Positions 1-8,861 are shown, counted from the stretch's first letter. The stretch is 64,000 nucleotides of DNA from Verrucomicrobiia bacterium (GCA_011525685.1 WYBW01000075.1:1-64000); one strand, 5' to 3'. Made by a program: numbers and translations. Notes: generated by a model from the letters alone, not told the origin.

Positions 1-39
1 CCCAGGCACGGCGTGGCAGGCCAGGAATTCGCCGCGTTT

Positions 40-84
40 GCGGATTGGAAATCCGCGACCCGGCAGACTGGAAGTCCGCGCTAC
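40..84. repeat. Two adjacent short palindromes of the dispersed GGAA-loop family
   Basis: Bases 40-56 form a perfect 7-bp hairpin (GCGGATT, loop GGA, AATCCGC). Bases 63-84 form a second one with one mismatch (GCAGACT, GGA, AGTCCGC) followed by GCTAC. The same design, a GGAA-type loop with G(C/T)TAC after the hairpin, recurs at about 2210, 2301, 6445, 25826, 30301, 32355 and 32587. No gene is apparent in bases 1-191. Confidence 0.6.
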
Positions 85-191
85 GGCATCGCCTCGGCGC
101 CCCCTGCAAGAAAATGAGATGCGCCCCTGCGCCCCGCTCGGGTAGATGGGCGCTTGCCAAACCCCCGCTCCGGCGGCATGATGGACGTCAT

Positions 192-983
192 ATGAAGAAT
201 GTGATTGGCCTCATTGTCCTGGCGGGCATCTGCGTCGGCCTGGCAGTGGTGTTGTTGACCACCAAAAAACAGGCCGCCGAGGAAAAGCGCAAGGACACCG
301 AAACCATTTATGATCTTTCCAACAAAGTGGTGAAGGCGACCGAGGACCTCAACGAGCAGCGGCAGGTCAATTTGATCCTGACCAACGATCTGGCCGTCAA
401 GACCGCGGAAATCATCTCGCTCACGAACCGCATCGTCGAAGTTTCCGCCAACCTTGCCCGGACCGAGGCCAACCTGGTCAGGACCGAAACCACCCTCAAG
501 CAGGAAGTTGCCAGTCGCGACGCCCGCATCGCCGAACTCGAAAACACGAACCAGCAACTGGACCAGAAAGCCGTCGGCTTGACTCTCGCCATCACCAACC
601 TCACCACCCAGATCGCCGATACCCAGCGCAAACTGGCGGCTTCCGAGGGCGACAAGGCCTTCCTGGAGAAGGAACTCAAACGCATGATGGCGGAGAAAGC
701 CGAACTGGAACGGCAGTTCAACGACCTGACCGTTCTCCGCGCCCAGGTCGCCAAGTTGAAGGAGGAACTTTCCATCGCTCGCCGGCTTGATTGGATCCGC
801 CGGGGACTGTTCGCTTCGCCCGAGCAGAAGGGCGCCCAGCAATTGATTCAGGTTGGCCCCACCGCCTTGGGGGCCGGCGACGCCAAGACCAACCTTTACG
901 ATCTGAACGTGGAGATTGGAGCCGACGGCTCGGTACGCGTCATCCCGCCTTTGTCCGGGACCAACGCTCCGCCGCAGCCATGA
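192..983 (+). CDS. Membrane-anchored coiled-coil protein
   Basis: The 263-residue protein starts at the ATG at 192. An upstream in-frame start at 45 would add 49 residues encoded by palindromic repeat DNA. Residues 4-23 form one hydrophobic segment (IGLIVLAGICVGLAVVLL). It is followed by about 180 residues of heptad-like charged sequence rich in Glu, Lys, Asn and Thr, typical of a long parallel coiled coil, and a short Gly/Pro-containing tail. The protein is probably anchored in the inner membrane with the coil in the periplasm. Its stop codon overlaps the moaA start by 4 bases (ATGA at 980-983), so the two genes are probably translationally coupled. I do not recognise a family and infer no function. 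Confidence 0.8.
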   Translation: MKNVIGLIVLAGICVGLAVVLLTTKKQAAEEKRKDTETIYDLSNKVVKATEDLNEQRQVNLILTNDLAVKTAEIISLTNRIVEVSANLARTEANLVRTETTLKQEVASRDARIAELENTNQQLDQKAVGLTLAITNLTTQIADTQRKLAASEGDKAFLEKELKRMMAEKAELERQFNDLTVLRAQVAKLKEELSIARRLDWIRRGLFASPEQKGAQQLIQVGPTALGAGDAKTNLYDLNVEIGADGSVRVIPPLSGTNAPPQP

Positions 984-2038
984 CCCGTGCCGGCCCGCTC
1001 GTAGATTCGCACGGCCGGATCTTGCGCGATTTGCGGGTAAGCGTCACCGACCGCTGCAATTTCCGCTGCCTCTATTGCCTGCCGGAGACGGAGGCGGCCC
1101 AGAATTTCTATCGCGGCCACTGGGCGCATTTGCCCAACCCCGCGCCCATCGTGCAGCAATGGGTGCCGCGCTCCGAACTTCTCTCCTTCGAGGAAATCGA
1201 GCGCGTGGTCCGGCTGGCGACCTCGTTGGGCATCCGGAAAATCCGCCTCACCGGGGGCGAACCCCTGCTGCGTCACGAAGTCGAATCTCTGGTTGCGCGC
1301 CTGGCCGGCATCCCGGGCATCGAGGACCTGGCCATGACCACCAACGGCTTTCTCTTCCCACCAAAGGCGCGCGCCCTCCGCGACGCCGGCTTGCGCCGGG
1401 TCAGCTTCAGCCTCGATTCGCTCGACCCGGTGAATTTCAAGAAGATCACCGGACGCGACGGACTGGCAACGGTCTTGGAGAGCATCCGGCTGGCGCAGGA
1501 ACTCGGCTTCCATCCCGTCAAGGTCAACGCGGTCGTTATCCGGGAGATCAATGACCACGAACTCGAGTCGCTGGCGGAGTTCGCGCGGGTGCGCGCCCTT
1601 AGTCTCCGCTTCATCGAGTTCATGCCGCTGGATTCCGCCCGGGCCTGGCAGAAGGACATGGTGTTGTCCGGCCGCGAGATTCTGCGGCGACTTCAGGCCC
1701 GCTTCCCGCTGCGGCCCATCGCCGCGGATCATGCCTCCGCGACCGCAAAGCGTTGGGCTTTCGCGGATGGCCCGGGGGAAATCGGCATCATCGCCCCGGT
1801 CAGCGAACCCTTCTGCGGCCATTGCAACCGCATCCGGCTGACCGCCGACGGCAAGGTCCGCACCTGCCTGTTCAGCGTCACCGAACACGACCTGCGCCCG
1901 CTGCTGCGCAACGGTAATTCCGATGCCGACCTCGGCGAATGGTTGCGCGGCGTGGTCTGGCAGAAGGAGGCCCGCCATCACATCGGCGAGCCGGACTTCG
2001 TCGCCCCACCCCGCTCCATGAGTTGCATCGGCGGGTGA
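980..2038 (+). CDS. moaA: GTP 3',8-cyclase MoaA
   Basis: A 352-residue radical SAM enzyme that, with MoaC, converts GTP to cyclic pyranopterin monophosphate in molybdenum cofactor synthesis. The N-terminal cluster motif is CNFRCLYC (C26, C30, C33). The SAM-binding stretch RLTGGEPLLR follows. The C-terminal second cluster motif is FCGHCNRIRL followed by KVRTC. The protein ends in the Gly-Gly tail (SCIGG) that MoaA needs. The length matches the family. The start is the ATG overlapping the previous stop; a longer reading from 791 runs through the upstream gene and is rejected. An insertion of about 20 residues after the first cluster (QNFYRGHWAHLPNPAPIVQQ) is longer than in many homologs. No other moa gene is in the window. 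Confidence 0.97.
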   Translation: MTRAGPLVDSHGRILRDLRVSVTDRCNFRCLYCLPETEAAQNFYRGHWAHLPNPAPIVQQWVPRSELLSFEEIERVVRLATSLGIRKIRLTGGEPLLRHEVESLVARLAGIPGIEDLAMTTNGFLFPPKARALRDAGLRRVSFSLDSLDPVNFKKITGRDGLATVLESIRLAQELGFHPVKVNAVVIREINDHELESLAEFARVRALSLRFIEFMPLDSARAWQKDMVLSGREILRRLQARFPLRPIAADHASATAKRWAFADGPGEIGIIAPVSEPFCGHCNRIRLTADGKVRTCLFSVTEHDLRPLLRNGNSDADLGEWLRGVVWQKEARHHIGEPDFVAPPRSMSCIGG

Positions 2039-2378
2039 AAATTCCCCGGGTTCAAGTCCCCGCTTGGAGCCGCTGAACCGCATGGCGAGTCTTGGGGCAG
2101 GCTTCCAGCCTGCCTGTCTCCGGCAATGAATATGCCCGCCCCACTTTCAGCTTCATGCGAAGCCGCCTGGCCCTTGCGAAACTGGTTACGGCCCGTGAAC
2201 CGTGAAGCCGTAACGCCGGTTTTCCAGCCAGCGGATTCTCCCCATGGAGTAATGCCCGAACCCAGCGCTGTGGGTTCCCGGCAAAGTGCTCCAAAGGGCA
2301 CGCCGACTGGAAAGTCGGCGTTACTGGCAGGCGGGTTCATCGCCGGTCAACCCATCGGGTGATCAGCAAGACAGTGAC
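2039..2378. other. Repeat-bearing intergenic region
   Basis: This gap holds no convincing gene. It contains a hairpin around 2097-2115 (GGCAGGC, TTCCA, GCCTGCC) and the paired palindromes listed separately at 2210-2324. The short open frames across it are low-complexity readings of these repeats. Confidence 0.6.
2210..2324. repeat. Paired inverted palindromes, MITE-like
   Basis: Left end 2210-2229 reads GTAACGCCGGTTTTCCAGCC. Right end 2301-2324 carries a perfect 8-bp hairpin (CGCCGACT, GGAA, AGTCGGCG) followed by TTAC. The two ends are inverted relative to each other, so each terminates outward in GTAAC/GTTAC. The same arrangement is seen at 32355-32610, with related interior and flanking sequence (a GGCGGTTCAT-like stretch just outside the right end). 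Confidence 0.6.
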
Positions 2379-2406
2379 TCGACAGGCGGCGGGCTTTTGC
2401 TAAACT
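2379..2406 (+). promoter_or_regulatory. Sigma70-like promoter of the FmdB gene
   Basis: TCGACA at 2379-2384, 16-base spacer, and an extended -10 (TGC then TAAACT at 2401-2406). The predicted start of transcription is about 13 bases before the ATG at 2426, and no Shine-Dalgarno site fits in between. Confidence 0.5.
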
Positions 2407-2425
2407 GCCGGCCAGCTTAGTCATT

Positions 2426-2779
2426 ATGCCGACATACGAATACGCCTGCTCCAAATGCGGGCACGAATTTGAAATCTTCCAGTCCATCGCGGACAAGGCG
2501 CTCAAAGTCTGCCCCGAGGACCGTTGCGCGAAGAAGAAGTGGGGGCGCGGCCCGGTCAAACGCAAGATCGGCGGCGGCGCCGGCCTGATCTTCAAGGGCA
2601 GCGGGTTCTACATCACCGATTATCGCAGCGAAGGGTACAAGCAGGCGGCGAAGAAGGAGACCGACGCCGCCAAACCCGCCGGGGGCGATGGCAAAGCGCC
2701 CAAGTCCTCCGACACCGCCGCCAAGCCGGCCGGGAAGTCCGAGAGCAAAGCCGCCTCGTCACCCGCTACCAAAGCCTGA
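2426..2779 (+). CDS. FmdB-type zinc-ribbon protein
   Basis: A 117-residue protein. It opens with the classical FmdB/CxxC_CxxC_SSSS signature MPTYEYACSKCGHEFE, with zinc ligands C8, C11, C29 and C34, followed by a basic Gly-rich linker and the family motif GSGFYITDYR (about residues 60-69). The last 45 residues are a low-complexity Lys/Ala/Pro tail. Members are annotated as putative regulators, but their biochemical role is not established. The gene stands alone behind its own promoter, and the secreted protein downstream begins 27 bases after its stop, so the two may be cotranscribed. Confidence 0.9.
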   Translation: MPTYEYACSKCGHEFEIFQSIADKALKVCPEDRCAKKKWGRGPVKRKIGGGAGLIFKGSGFYITDYRSEGYKQAAKKETDAAKPAGGDGKAPKSSDTAAKPAGKSESKAASSPATKA

Positions 2780-2806
2780 ACCCGCGCCAGCCGCGGCCGG
2801 CCCGCC

Positions 2807-4207
2807 ATGAAGGTTTTCCTTGCCATCGCCTCCTCGGTCTTGTGGAGCGCGACGGGCCTGGCGCAGTTCACCGCTCTGGAATCCACCTCCACCCGCAGCA
2901 TGTCGGGCCAGTTCATCGTCAACGGCTCACGGCTGCCTGCGGTGACCACCGTGCCGTTGGATTTGCTGACCAACGCCAGTTATCTCGAACTCGAACCCGC
3001 GTCGGCGGCGGTCTCCTGTGAGCGCATCAAGCAGGCGCTCTGGGCTGACCTGGACTTGCGCGGTCAATGGATCGGGCGGATTCAACTCAACTTGCACGCC
3101 ACTTGGACCGCGGACGAGCCGGTGACGATCATTTCGGATCGTTACCCCAGCGGCTGGGCTTATCGGCTCGAATTGCCACAGTTCGTAGAACGCCGACGCT
3201 TCGTGCGCGCCGTGGTGCAGACGCTGTTGCAGGAGCGGGCCAATCGCAACGCCGGCAGCCGCCCGGCAGAAATCCCGTTCTGGCTCACTGAGGGACTCAC
3301 GCGGCACTTGCAGGCGTCCCGCCCCGGTGATTTGATTCTCACCCCGCCCCGTCCGACCGGCCGGGCGTTGGAACTCATCCCGGTGGTCGTCGAAGAGCGC
3401 CGCCGTGATCCGCTCGCCACGGCCCGCCAGCGTCTGCGCGAGAACCCGCCGCTGTCGCTGGCGGAGCTGACCTGGCCCAGCGCGGAACATCTTTCGGGCG
3501 AAGCCGCCGAAGTCTTTGGATGCAGCGCGCAACTCTTCGTCGCCGAATTGTTGAGCCTCAAAGGCGGGCGCGATGGCCTGCGCGCGATGCTCGACGAACT
3601 GGCGGCTTGTTACAACTGGCAGACCGCCTTCTTTCGCGCCTTCCAACCGCATTTCGCCCGGCAGCTTGACCTGGAAAAGTGGTGGGACTTGCAACTCGTG
3701 CATTTCACGGGCCGCGATCCCCTGCAGCTTTGGACACTGGAGGAAAGCTGGCGCAAGCTGGACCAGATTCTCCGCGCGCCCGTGGAAATCCGCCGCACCA
3801 CCAACGAGCTGCCGTCGCAAGCCGACGTGTCGTTGCAGGCAGTCATCCGCGAGTGGGACTCCATCCGGCAGGGAACCGTGCTGAACAACAAGCTGCGGGA
3901 ACTGGAACTGGCCCGCCTGCGTATCGCGCCCCAACTCGGCGGACTCGTCGAGGGCTATCATCAGACGCTGGCCAATTACCTGCGCCAACGCGGCCAGCTC
4001 GAGCTTGTGCTGCCGGTGGCCCGGGTCAACCAGCCCCGGCTCAAGCCCCTGGCGCGCGACACGCTCCGGCGGTTGGACGAGTTGGATGCGCAACGCGCTG
4101 CCCTGCGCCCGGAGACCGGACCTGCCACGGAAGCTTTGGCGACCAATTCCGCCCCCGTGACCCTGTGGGACACCCGCTTTCCGCCGCCCGCCCCCCGAAG
4201 CCCTTGA
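2807..4207 (+). CDS. Secreted protein, possibly a degenerate peptidase-MA-like protein
   Basis: The 466-residue protein has a signal peptide (MKVFLAIASSVLWSATGLAQ, cleavage after about A19). Around residues 155-170 it has IPFWLTEGLTRHLQ, which resembles the P-x-W-L-x-E-G-x-A segment that follows HExxH in peptidase MA-like gluzincins. Upstream, where HExxH would be expected, the sequence is VRAVVQTLLQERANR, so the zinc-binding His pair is absent. This suggests an inactive scaffold, but that is inference from short motifs. No membrane segment is seen after the signal. It may be expressed with the zinc-ribbon gene 27 bases upstream. Confidence 0.75.
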   Translation: MKVFLAIASSVLWSATGLAQFTALESTSTRSMSGQFIVNGSRLPAVTTVPLDLLTNASYLELEPASAAVSCERIKQALWADLDLRGQWIGRIQLNLHATWTADEPVTIISDRYPSGWAYRLELPQFVERRRFVRAVVQTLLQERANRNAGSRPAEIPFWLTEGLTRHLQASRPGDLILTPPRPTGRALELIPVVVEERRRDPLATARQRLRENPPLSLAELTWPSAEHLSGEAAEVFGCSAQLFVAELLSLKGGRDGLRAMLDELAACYNWQTAFFRAFQPHFARQLDLEKWWDLQLVHFTGRDPLQLWTLEESWRKLDQILRAPVEIRRTTNELPSQADVSLQAVIREWDSIRQGTVLNNKLRELELARLRIAPQLGGLVEGYHQTLANYLRQRGQLELVLPVARVNQPRLKPLARDTLRRLDELDAQRAALRPETGPATEALATNSAPVTLWDTRFPPPAPRSP

Positions 4208-4244
4208 GGAAACGGCCTCAACCCGTTGGCGACCGGCAGCCAAC

Positions 4245-4272
4245 TTGACAGTGCGACGTTCAATTCTATAGT
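4245..4272 (+). promoter_or_regulatory. Consensus promoter of kamA, near-leaderless
   Basis: Perfect TTGACA at 4245-4250, 16-base spacer, TATAGT at 4267-4272. Transcription would begin near 4279, about 5 bases before the ATG at 4284, leaving no room for a ribosome-binding site. Confidence 0.7.
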
Positions 4273-4283
4273 GCGCTCACCAA

Positions 4284-5555
4284 ATGCACAGCGATACCTC
4301 ATCCCCGGGCGGCGAGGACCCGCCTCCTGGCCAGCGACTCACTCAACTTAAACAATTCCACTCCGCGGGCCGGGGATTCTGGCGCGACGTTTCCGAAGCC
4401 GATTGGAACGACTGGCATTGGCAGCTCAAACACCGGATCAGTTCGCTCGAACAACTGGAGCGGCTGCTGCCCTCGTTGACGCCGGAGGAACACGCCGGCA
4501 CCCAATTGGCCAATCACAAGCTCGCGCTCGGCATCACCCCTTACTTCTTCAACCTCATTGATCCCGCCGACGAACACTGCCCCATCCGGCGGCAGGTCGT
4601 CCCGCGCGTCGAAGAAACCCACAGCGCCTCGTGGGAACTGAGCGACCCTTGCGGCGAGGATTCGCACTCGCCCGTGCCCGGCCTGGTGCATCGCTATCCC
4701 GACCGCGTGCTGTTTCTGGTCACCGACCGGTGCGCCTCCTACTGCCGCTACTGCACGCGATCGCGGCTCGTCAGCAACGCCAGCGGCTATGATTTTCATC
4801 CGCACTTCGACCAGCAGATCGCCTACATCCGCAACCATCCCGAAATCCGCGACGTGCTGTTGAGCGGCGGCGATCCCCTGCTGTTCAGCGACGAAAAACT
4901 CGACCATCTGCTCTCGCAACTGCGCGCCATCCCGCACGTCGAGTTTCTGCGCATCGGCACGCGCATCCCCGTCTTCCTCCCGCAACGCATCACGCCGCAA
5001 CTCTGCGCGACGCTGAAAAAGCACCACCCGCTCTTCATCAGCATTCACACGAATCACCCTCGCGAACTGACCATTGAGGTGCGGGAAGCCTTGGGACGCC
5101 TGGCCGACGCCGGCGTCCCGCTGGGCAACCAAACCGTGCTGCTCCGACACGTCAACGACGACGTGACCGTGATGCAAGCCCTCGTGCAGAAACTTCTGAT
5201 GTGCCGGGTGAAACCCTACTACATTTATCAATGCGACCCCATCTCCGGCTCGGCTCATCTGCGCACCAGCGTCGCCAAGGGTTTGGAGCTGATGGAAGCC
5301 CTGCGCGGGCACACCTCGGGTTACGCGGTGCCGACCTACGTGATTGACGCCCCGGGCGGCGGTGGCAAGGTGCCCGTCAGCCCCGAATACGTCCTGAGCC
5401 GCGCCGCCGACCGTGTGGTCATCCGGAACTATGAGGGCAAGGTCTTCGAGTACATCGAAGGCGCGAAACGCCCGACTGCCTTCAAAGTCTCGGAAAACTT
5501 CGACGCCCCCGCCGTCCCATCTCCCCAAGTGGTCGAGCCGGGAATGTGGAGGTAG
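4284..5555 (+). CDS. kamA: Lysine 2,3-aminomutase (KamA family)
   Basis: A 423-residue radical SAM and PLP enzyme that interconverts L-alpha-lysine and L-beta-lysine. The cluster motif is CASYCRYC (C150, C154, C157). SGGDPLL (194-200) binds SAM. The PLP lysine is K362 in DAPGGGGKVP. Both aspartates used by true lysine aminomutases to hold the substrate amino group appear to be kept (D292/D293 in HVNDD and D318 in YQCDP), which favours lysine over the glutamate or EpmB-type substrates. Length and order match KamA. Beta-lysine can serve lysine fermentation, osmolyte or antibiotic synthesis, or EF-P modification. No neighbouring gene points to one of these. Confidence 0.93.
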   Translation: MHSDTSSPGGEDPPPGQRLTQLKQFHSAGRGFWRDVSEADWNDWHWQLKHRISSLEQLERLLPSLTPEEHAGTQLANHKLALGITPYFFNLIDPADEHCPIRRQVVPRVEETHSASWELSDPCGEDSHSPVPGLVHRYPDRVLFLVTDRCASYCRYCTRSRLVSNASGYDFHPHFDQQIAYIRNHPEIRDVLLSGGDPLLFSDEKLDHLLSQLRAIPHVEFLRIGTRIPVFLPQRITPQLCATLKKHHPLFISIHTNHPRELTIEVREALGRLADAGVPLGNQTVLLRHVNDDVTVMQALVQKLLMCRVKPYYIYQCDPISGSAHLRTSVAKGLELMEALRGHTSGYAVPTYVIDAPGGGGKVPVSPEYVLSRAADRVVIRNYEGKVFEYIEGAKRPTAFKVSENFDAPAVPSPQVVEPGMWR

Positions 5556-5654
5556 TCCCGTTGCCAGCGCAATGGCTGGCCGGGACTGCACGATCGTCTG
5601 GTCCTAACCTGTCGCGGCAACCACCCGCGCCCCAGGATTGTGTGTTGCGGCAGT

Positions 5655-6284
5655 TCATCGAACCAGCGCTGGTGGAGTCGCCAAATCGGAATTCGAGACT
5701 TCATCCGTGAGCGCCTCTTCCCACGGATAACGGTCCGATCTGACGCGCGTCCAGAACAACCGGCCCGGCTTCCGCCAGGCATCGAGCACCAAACCCTCTT
5801 CAAACGGCTGTTCGCGTGCGGTCACGACAATACTGTTGTGTTCTCGCCAGGTGCCGGGGCGCGCGACGCCCCAATGCAGGTCCAGGGATGTCAGCGGCAG
5901 TGATTGAAGTTCAATCAGCAGGTCCTCGACAAAGTGGTAACAGAGGCCGCGCTGCTTGAATCCGAGGTTGACCAGGAGGTTGTGGAACAACGGTAGTCGC
6001 CCCATCCGATATTCTCGCGCCAAGTCCCGAGCCGAATCAACCGCCAGGGCAGCCACCGCACGAGACTCTTCCACGCTCACGTTCTGGCCCAACGAAGCCA
6101 GTTCGACCGCCAAACCCTCGACCGGATTGCATGGCGCGACAGTGGATTCCAGCGGGGGGGAACTCACTGGCACACCGTCAGTGGGCGCGCCGGATCGCAC
6201 GTTCGTGCAACCGGCCATTCCAGACGCGCCCAGCACCAACCCGCTCAGGCACAGCGCCGCTCCGCGAGCCGTCGCCCACCTCAT
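5655..6284 (-). CDS. Lipoprotein of unknown function
   Basis: A 209-residue protein when started at the ATG at 6284. This start places a lipoprotein signal (MRWATARGAALCLSGLVLGASGMAGC) at the N-terminus with lipobox cysteine at residue 26. The longer frame up to 6383 would add 33 residues in front of the signal and is less likely. The mature part is soluble and includes a stretch with conserved character (GRLPLFHNLLVNLGFKQRGLCYHFVEDL, then LDLHWGVARPGTWREHNSIVV). I do not recognise the family. The gene is monocistronic on the minus strand, convergent with kamA. Confidence 0.75.
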   Translation of the reverse strand: MRWATARGAALCLSGLVLGASGMAGCTNVRSGAPTDGVPVSSPPLESTVAPCNPVEGLAVELASLGQNVSVEESRAVAALAVDSARDLAREYRMGRLPLFHNLLVNLGFKQRGLCYHFVEDLLIELQSLPLTSLDLHWGVARPGTWREHNSIVVTAREQPFEEGLVLDAWRKPGRLFWTRVRSDRYPWEEALTDEVSNSDLATPPALVR

Positions 6285-6444
6285 ATTGCGAAACGGCAGC
6301 AGCCGGCAGATAACCGACCGGCACTGCGTGACTTGGAAACCCATCACGCAGACCAATACCCGGCAAGTGCCCGAATGAGTCAATTCATTTCAGGCCTGGC
6401 CTCGTGCCGGGAGCTGCCGGTGCCTCGATTGCGTGGGCACCGAT

Positions 6445-6467
6445 CCGGTTTGGAAAGCCGGAGTTAG
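6445..6467. repeat. Short palindrome overlapping the end of the small secreted-protein gene
   Basis: CCGGTTT, GGA, AAGCCGG followed by GTTA. It is the same family as the copies at 2301 and 32587. It overlaps the stop codon of the minus-strand gene ending at 6464, so the element has set the end of that reading frame or was tolerated there. Confidence 0.5.
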
Positions 6468-6736
6468 CGGCTCTTGTTCTTGGCCAATTGCCGGGTGAAC
6501 TCGATCTGGTAACCGGACTCAGCCTTGGTCACCGCAACCGAGTAACCGTTCTTGGCAGCCCAGTCCTTGACCAGAGTCACACGCTTTTCGTTGGGGGTGG
6601 ACACCTTGGTTTGCCCTTCGGAAACCATGCTGCTCACGGCTTCCAGCCACTTTTTATCTGCTTCACTGGTGCTGTCGGCCATTACATTCGTCACGGCCAG
6701 CAGACACCCGAGGAGGATGGCACTGAGTGTTTTCAT
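6464..6736 (-). CDS. Small exported protein
   Basis: A 90-residue protein with a clear signal peptide (MKTLSAILLGCLLAVTNVMA, cleavage before D21) and a charged 70-residue mature domain containing EKRVTLVKDWAAKNGYSVAVTKAESGYQIEF. It has one of the few good ribosome-binding sites in the window: AAAGGAGC about 7 bases before the ATG at 6736. The family is unknown. The mature domain looks like a compact alpha/beta fold, possibly envelope-associated, but this is not supported further. Confidence 0.8.
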   Translation of the reverse strand: MKTLSAILLGCLLAVTNVMADSTSEADKKWLEAVSSMVSEGQTKVSTPNEKRVTLVKDWAAKNGYSVAVTKAESGYQIEFTRQLAKNKSR

Positions 6737-7153
6737 TCGCTTGCTCCTTTAGTTTCTACAACTATCTGTAGAGGCCAGTCACGGCCCAGTCGGGTGGACG
6801 CAAGGGTCGTGCCACGTTATCGCATCCCGGTGCCGACCTGATGGGCGCGTGGTGGATTCAAAACCGCGCGAGCGGCGATTGCTCGGTTTCTCGCGATTTT
6901 CCGCCATTTCACCTCGTAGTTCCGGGTGGAGATGGGACGCAACCAGACCTGCTTTGGAGCAATTGTCCCCCGGCACAATTCAAGCCGAATGCCCTTGCCG
7001 CCGGCAAACCTTATGCCGGCGTGAGTGCAAGATAATCACACTTTATCCTTGTGCAGGTGCGGATGAACGCGCTATGAAAGTGGCGCAATTTGGGACACTA
7101 CCTGCTGTCAACAGAGAGCGTCTCCAGATCTTAACCACAAAACAAAACCCTTT
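6737..7153. other. Divergent intergenic region
   Basis: About 417 bases between the minus-strand small exported protein and the plus-strand DUF11 gene. It must hold promoters for both. AT-rich hexamers lie at 7031-7047 (GATAAT, TTTATC), but no paired -35 box is convincing. The 102-codon open frame at 6849-7157 has poor coding character and is not called. Confidence 0.4.
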
Positions 7154-8647
7154 ATGAAATGCCAATTGGTTCGTTCGTCCTTACTGTTCTTGGTGTCAGC
7201 CTTGGTGCTGACCGGATGCCAGCAAACCTCCCAACAACGCAAGCCCGCCCCTGCGCCTGCCCCGGCGGGGCAGCCCGCTCCGGCGCCAGCACCCAAGGTG
7301 GGATGCACCGATCCGACCTGGGGGTTGATCCGGATGACCAAGGTGATGCCTCGCGAGGCCGCGCTCGGCGCCGAGTTCGCCGCGGAACTCAACATCGCGG
7401 CTCAGGCATGCGCCGCGAACGTGATGGTGCGGGACGTGATTCCCGAGAACACCAGCTATGTGCGGAGCGAGCCACCGGCCACGGTGGAAGGCAACCAACT
7501 GCTGTGGAAACTCGGCGACATGGACGCAGGGCAAACGCTCACGGCCAAAATCTGGTTCAAGGCCAACAAGGAGGGGACTGTGGTGAATTGCGCGACGGTT
7601 TCGGCCGATCCTCGCGTCTGCGCCGCCACGCAGGTCGTCAATCCGGCCGTTCAGTTGACCAAGACGCAACCGAAAGAGATTGTCATCTGTGATCCCATTC
7701 CGGTGACCTTGGTTGTTCGCAACAGCGGTAGCAGCCGGTTGACGGGTGTGAAAGTGACCGACACCCTGCCCTCCGGACTGACCAGCGATGGCAGGACCAG
7801 CCTGGTGTTTGACGCGGGCAATCTTGCCCCGGGTGAGAGCAAGGAATTCAAGTTCAACGCCACGGCCGCCGCACCTGGCAGCTACGTCAATCCGGCCAGT
7901 GTCGCCACCGATCAAGGTGCCAGCGCCAAGGCCTCCGCCACCACGGTTGTCCGTCAACCGGTGCTGACCATCACTTGCAAGGCCCGCGATCAGCAATACA
8001 TTGGGCGGCCCTTCGATGTTTGCTTCACCGTTTCCAATACGGGTGACGCCGCCTCAACTGCCACGCAGATTTCGGTGCCCATTCCCTCAGGCCTGACGTT
8101 CAATTCCGCCACCGCCGGTGGTCGTGTGTCAGGCGGCAGTGTTGTTTGGGAGATCGCGTCCCTGGCGGCCAAGGCTTCTCAGGACGTTTGTGCGACCTTC
8201 ACCAGCGAGGGGGCCGGCACATTCAACTTCAATGCGTCGGCCAAAGGTGCCTGCGCCAAGCCGGTAACCACCTCCTGCGCCACCAAGGTCATCGGCATCT
8301 CCGCGTTGCTGCTTGAAAAGGCGGACAACCCCGACCCGATCCAGGTGGGTGAAAACACCACGTATCGCGTGAAAGTGACCAACCAGGGCAGCGCCGACGA
8401 CACGAACATCAAGATGGTCGTGGAATTCCCGGCGGAAATTGATCCGGTAAGCGCCTCCAACGGCGGCGTGGTCAGCGGCAAGAAGGTGGTCTTCCCCGCT
8501 TACCCGCGTCTGGCACCCAAGCAGGCGTTCGAATACACGATCACTGCCAAAGGTGTGAAGGTGGGCGACGCCCGGGTGACCTTCATCCGCACTTCGGACG
8601 GCATCCCCGCCCCGACCTCGGCGGAAGAGAGCACGCGCGTTTACTAA
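7154..8647 (+). CDS. OmcB-like DUF11-repeat envelope lipoprotein
   Basis: A 497-residue lipoprotein with lipobox LTGC (cysteine 22), a Pro/Ala/Gln linker (about 25-50), then four DUF11-type beta-sandwich repeats. The repeats are marked by phrases such as VTLVVRNSGSSRLTGVKV, CFTVSNTGDAASTATQIS and YRVKVTNQGSADDTNIKM. It has many paired cysteines. The architecture resembles the chlamydial cysteine-rich outer-membrane protein OmcB and its PVC relatives, which are thought to form disulfide-linked envelope layers. A structural envelope role is inferred. The gene is followed by a strong intrinsic terminator, so it is probably transcribed alone. Confidence 0.88.
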   Translation: MKCQLVRSSLLFLVSALVLTGCQQTSQQRKPAPAPAPAGQPAPAPAPKVGCTDPTWGLIRMTKVMPREAALGAEFAAELNIAAQACAANVMVRDVIPENTSYVRSEPPATVEGNQLLWKLGDMDAGQTLTAKIWFKANKEGTVVNCATVSADPRVCAATQVVNPAVQLTKTQPKEIVICDPIPVTLVVRNSGSSRLTGVKVTDTLPSGLTSDGRTSLVFDAGNLAPGESKEFKFNATAAAPGSYVNPASVATDQGASAKASATTVVRQPVLTITCKARDQQYIGRPFDVCFTVSNTGDAASTATQISVPIPSGLTFNSATAGGRVSGGSVVWEIASLAAKASQDVCATFTSEGAGTFNFNASAKGACAKPVTTSCATKVIGISALLLEKADNPDPIQVGENTTYRVKVTNQGSADDTNIKMVVEFPAEIDPVSASNGGVVSGKKVVFPAYPRLAPKQAFEYTITAKGVKVGDARVTFIRTSDGIPAPTSAEESTRVY

Positions 8648-8675
8648 AGCGCCGCGCCGAGCATTGGCTGGTCAT

Positions 8676-8708
8676 GGCTGGCAGGTCTTACGGACCTGCC
8701 AGCCTTTT
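8676..8708 (+). terminator. Intrinsic terminator of the DUF11 gene
   Basis: Perfect 12-bp stem (GGCTGGCAGGTC / GACCTGCCAGCC), 5-base loop TTACG, followed by TTTTAT. It lies 29 bases after the stop codon. Confidence 0.9.
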
Positions 8709-8754
8709 ATTTGACAACATTTCCCGCCCGCCAAATCCAGCCATCAACCTGATC

Positions 8755-8812
8755 GTGGGCCAGGCATCCCGACTGTCCGGGGGCAGGCAGGTGGGAAGCC
8801 TGCTCCACCAGT
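8755..8812. repeat. Repeat fragment related to the palindrome inside leuS
   Basis: The stretch beginning GGGCCAGGCATCCCGACTG would translate as GQASRLSG. This is close to the GQASRLPL peptide encoded by the left arm of the repeat inserted in leuS at 34357-34374. A second GGCAGGC/GCCTGC hairpin follows. It appears to be a partial copy in a non-coding position. Confidence 0.45.
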
Positions 8813-8861
8813 TGCCACACGGCTCAACAGTTCAAAGTTCAAACTCTGCCTTGGGCAGTTC

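Noticed and set aside
6849-7157. A 102-codon frame upstream of the DUF11 lipoprotein
   Set aside because: Irregular composition, overlaps the true start region and has no recognisable sequence; treated as intergenic.
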